A stretch of DNA of 34,295 bases from Proteiniphilum sp. (GTDB lineage Bacteria; Bacteroidota; Bacteroidia; Bacteroidales; Dysgonomonadaceae). Below are positions 32,937-34,295 of the stretch, in pieces. The DNA lies in NCBI GenBank assembly GCA_031255275.1, contig JAIRSV010000056.1, forward strand, positions 1-34,295, given 5' to 3'. Position 1 is the first letter of the stretch. Each line of letters starts with the position of its first letter. The notes beneath the pieces were generated by a model, which ran no database searches, was not told where the DNA came from, and was given only the letters and a program-made list of their open reading frames with translations. The translations under genes were made by a program, and so were the position numbers.

Positions 32937-33983
32937 TCAAAGGGGATTTCCGAGCAGGGCTTCGGTCAGCCCGGTGCGGAAGGAATCCGTTTTGGGGTCG
33001 AAGATGCCGAAAGTTGAATTCCATTCCCAGTAAGCCCAGCTGAATCCCTGTTCTTCGAACCAGCGGGCGAGGAAGCGCGTCCACCGGATCCGCGACTCCA
33101 TATCCGCCCGCGAGAAGGCTCCGAACTCTCCTATATGGACGGGGATATTCCCTGTCCGGGCAATCCGTTTCGCCGGCCGGAAATCTTCGCGTACCGCCTC
33201 GTGTTCCACCTCCGAGTCGTTCCACACCGTGCCCAGCCATGCGTCGGAACCTTCCACCCACTCCGCCGCCTGGTGCGTGAAGTGGAAGGGGTTGTAGTAG
33301 TGGATGGTGAGGATGAGGTGCGGATCGTCGGGGATCTCGAGCGACTGCAGTGCGTCGACTCCGCCCCATTCGGCCACGCCGAGCAGCACGCAGCGTCCGG
33401 GATTGCTCTTCCTGATCGTGGAGAGTGCCTCCTTCGCGTAACCGTTCCACAAGTCCGCCGTCAGGTTGTCGTGCGGTTCGTTCATTATCTCGAAGAGAAG
33501 GCTGTCGGGATAGTCTCTGAAGCAGTCGGAAATCTGTTCCCACTGCGACAGGAAACGTTCCCTCTGTCCCGCCGGATCGGCATAGAGTCCGTCGTGATGA
33601 TGCATGTTGATGATTATATGCAGTCCGCTTTTCAGCGCCTCGTCCACAACCCGCCGGATGGTGTCCATAAACTCCGGGTAAATGGTATAGGGAGCGGAAG
33701 CCATGCTGCGGTCATCCCTTTCCCAGCGGATGGGGATTCGTACATGGCTGAAGCCGAGGCCGGCAATGCGTTTCATATCCTGCGGATCGAAGGGTGACTG
33801 CCACGAAGGCATTGCTTCGAAGGTATTGCCGATGTTCATACCCTTTCCCAGTCGCCCGTTCATTTCGGCAGCGGGCGTTTGCGGCGGATCTTCTTCCCGT
33901 CCGGCCTCTCGCGGAAGGGCGCAGTGACAGTTCAGCAGCGCGAGTAAAAGCGCCGGAAGTAAATACGGATTTATTCTGTTCAT
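32937..33983 (-). CDS. GH5 family glycoside hydrolase (cellulase-type), lipoprotein-like
   Basis: The 348-residue protein has a hydrophobic leader that could be a lipoprotein signal (LLPALLLALLNCHC, cysteine 18). The catalytic domain starts at GKGMNIGNTFEA, a classical GH5 opening. It has HVRIPIRW, INMHHHDG, the acid/base Glu169 in FEIMNEPHDN and the nucleophile Glu286 in VHIGEFGAFSR, and also the aromatic AYWEWNSTFGIFD near the end. GH5 enzymes cut beta-linked glucans, mannans and similar polymers; the subfamily and substrate are not clear. It has its own consensus promoter. No SusC/SusD or other polysaccharide-utilisation genes are in the window. Confidence 0.92.
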   Translation of the reverse strand: MNRINPYLLPALLLALLNCHCALPREAGREEDPPQTPAAEMNGRLGKGMNIGNTFEAMPSWQSPFDPQDMKRIAGLGFSHVRIPIRWERDDRSMASAPYTIYPEFMDTIRRVVDEALKSGLHIIINMHHHDGLYADPAGQRERFLSQWEQISDCFRDYPDSLLFEIMNEPHDNLTADLWNGYAKEALSTIRKSNPGRCVLLGVAEWGGVDALQSLEIPDDPHLILTIHYYNPFHFTHQAAEWVEGSDAWLGTVWNDSEVEHEAVREDFRPAKRIARTGNIPVHIGEFGAFSRADMESRIRWTRFLARWFEEQGFSWAYWEWNSTFGIFDPKTDSFRTGLTEALLGNPL

Positions 33984-34016
33984 ATCTTAAGTAAGTATAA
34001 AAAAGAGTTTCAGCGC

Positions 34017-34046
34017 AAAAGTACGATTTTTTTTTGTGCAGGCCAA
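34017..34046 (-). promoter_or_regulatory. promoter of the GH5 gene
   Basis: TTG (34046-34044), a 19-base spacer and TACTTTTG (34024-34017) on the minus strand. The start would be near 34010, about 27 bases before the ATG at 33983. Confidence 0.75.
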
Positions 34047-34094
34047 TACGCCGGCAAAGATCGTGCGAGACGCCGACAACACACTGCTTTTTCT

Positions 34095-34111
34095 TCTCGC
34101 ACCGTGCGAGA
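34095..34111. repeat. 17-bp near-perfect palindrome upstream of the GH5 promoter
   Basis: TCTCGCAC-C-GTGCGAGA has 8-base arms around one central base, about 50 bases upstream of the -33 element. The arm sequence GTGCGAGACGCC also occurs at 34063-34074. It could be an operator or part of the repeat C flank. Confidence 0.5.
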
Positions 34112-34167
34112 CGCCAAAAACAACCAGCTCGGGGAGCGCCCGAGTGGCAAGGGGCGGGAGCACCCGC
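34112..34167 (+). repeat. dispersed palindromic repeat, copy C
   Basis: The core runs GCCAAAAACAACCAGCTCGG, then GGAGCGCCCGAGTGGCAAGG, then GGCGGGAGCACCCGC. It holds two small inverted repeats (CTCGGG/CCCGAG and GCGGG/CCCGC). Copy D repeats it 128 bases later, and copy A is its reverse complement at the other end of the window. Confidence 0.85.
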
Positions 34168-34239
34168 CCCGACGAACGATTTCGGAGCTAATTGTCTGCA
34201 CTGTGATTCTTCTGATTTACGTGATTTACATAACCAATG

Positions 34240-34295
34240 CGCCAAAAACAACTAGCTTGGGGAGCGCCGGAGCGGCAAGGGGCGGGAGCACCCGC
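34240..34295 (+). repeat. dispersed palindromic repeat, copy D, cut by the window end
   Basis: It repeats copy C with a few changes (AACTAGCTTGGGGAGCGCCG, then GAGCGGCAAGG) and breaks off at the window edge after CACCCGC. The short ORF 34034-34255 across C and D is a by-product of the repeats, not a gene. Confidence 0.8.

Noticed and set aside
34034-34255. 73-codon ORF with QPARGAPEWQGAGAP, also seen in the ORFs at 27-215 and 15165-15791
   Set aside because: The shared peptide is just the translation of the dispersed palindromic repeat.

Overview
The window looks like chromosomal DNA of a member of the Bacteroidales. Several signs agree. Most promoters that can be read have the Bacteroidetes form, a TTG/TTTG element about 19-23 bases upstream of TAnnTTTG, and most starts lack a strong Shine-Dalgarno. 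One secreted protease ends in a type IX secretion (T9SS) sorting domain, which argues against Bacteroides itself and points towards a Porphyromonadaceae/Dysgonomonadaceae-like lineage. The ParA-ParB-DUF5683-MltD gene order is also typical of the group. The genus cannot be fixed from the sequence alone. No tRNA, rRNA, insertion sequence, integrase, phage gene or CRISPR array was seen.

Layout. 1-324 is a hairpin-rich intergenic stretch with copy A of a dispersed palindromic repeat. 325-7521 is a run of minus-strand genes: a PF03706-type membrane protein, pepD, a two-TM mini-protein, a subtilisin, xseA, xseB, ispD, and then an Lrp/AsnC regulator with its own promoter. 7697-9496 is the plus-strand pair ksgA-corA, closed by a terminator. 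10035-12833 is a large S9 prolyl-oligopeptidase-family enzyme on the minus strand. Between it and the next gene lies an 11-unit, 42-bp tandem repeat array (13074-13537). It abuts the promoter of a nuclease-phosphatase fusion (13618-15555) that joins an endonuclease/exonuclease/phosphatase domain to a purple-acid-phosphatase-like module. 15665-17755 (minus) encodes a cytidylate-kinase-like protein and a MATE exporter. 17991-18414 is a compact unit on the plus strand: strong promoter, 49-aa gene, structured 3' region and intrinsic terminator. 18471-21056 (minus) holds a leucine-rich-repeat lipoprotein and a C39-like cysteine-peptidase lipoprotein, linked by near-duplicate promoter segments.

21412-27078 (plus) carries a KamA-type radical SAM enzyme, then parA, parB, a DUF5683 membrane protein and an MltD-type lytic transglycosylase with two LysM domains. 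This last group ties chromosome segregation to cell-wall remodelling. It converges, through a bidirectional terminator inside a coding end, on a minus-strand block (27180-33983): the T9SS-exported trypsin-like protease, prfB with its classical programmed +1 frameshift, an NlpC/P60-LysM lipoprotein, a HAD phosphatase and a GH5 glycosidase. The window ends in two more copies (C and D) of the dispersed repeat.

Most genes are ordinary housekeeping or envelope genes. The parts worth a second look are non-coding or architectural: the 42-bp array, the palindromic repeat family (one copy forms the 3' end of a gene), the 49-aa gene with its structured transcript, the duplicated promoter segments, the nuclease-phosphatase fusion, and repeated sign changes of local G/C strand bias. 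I did not find a clear new defence or biosynthetic system.
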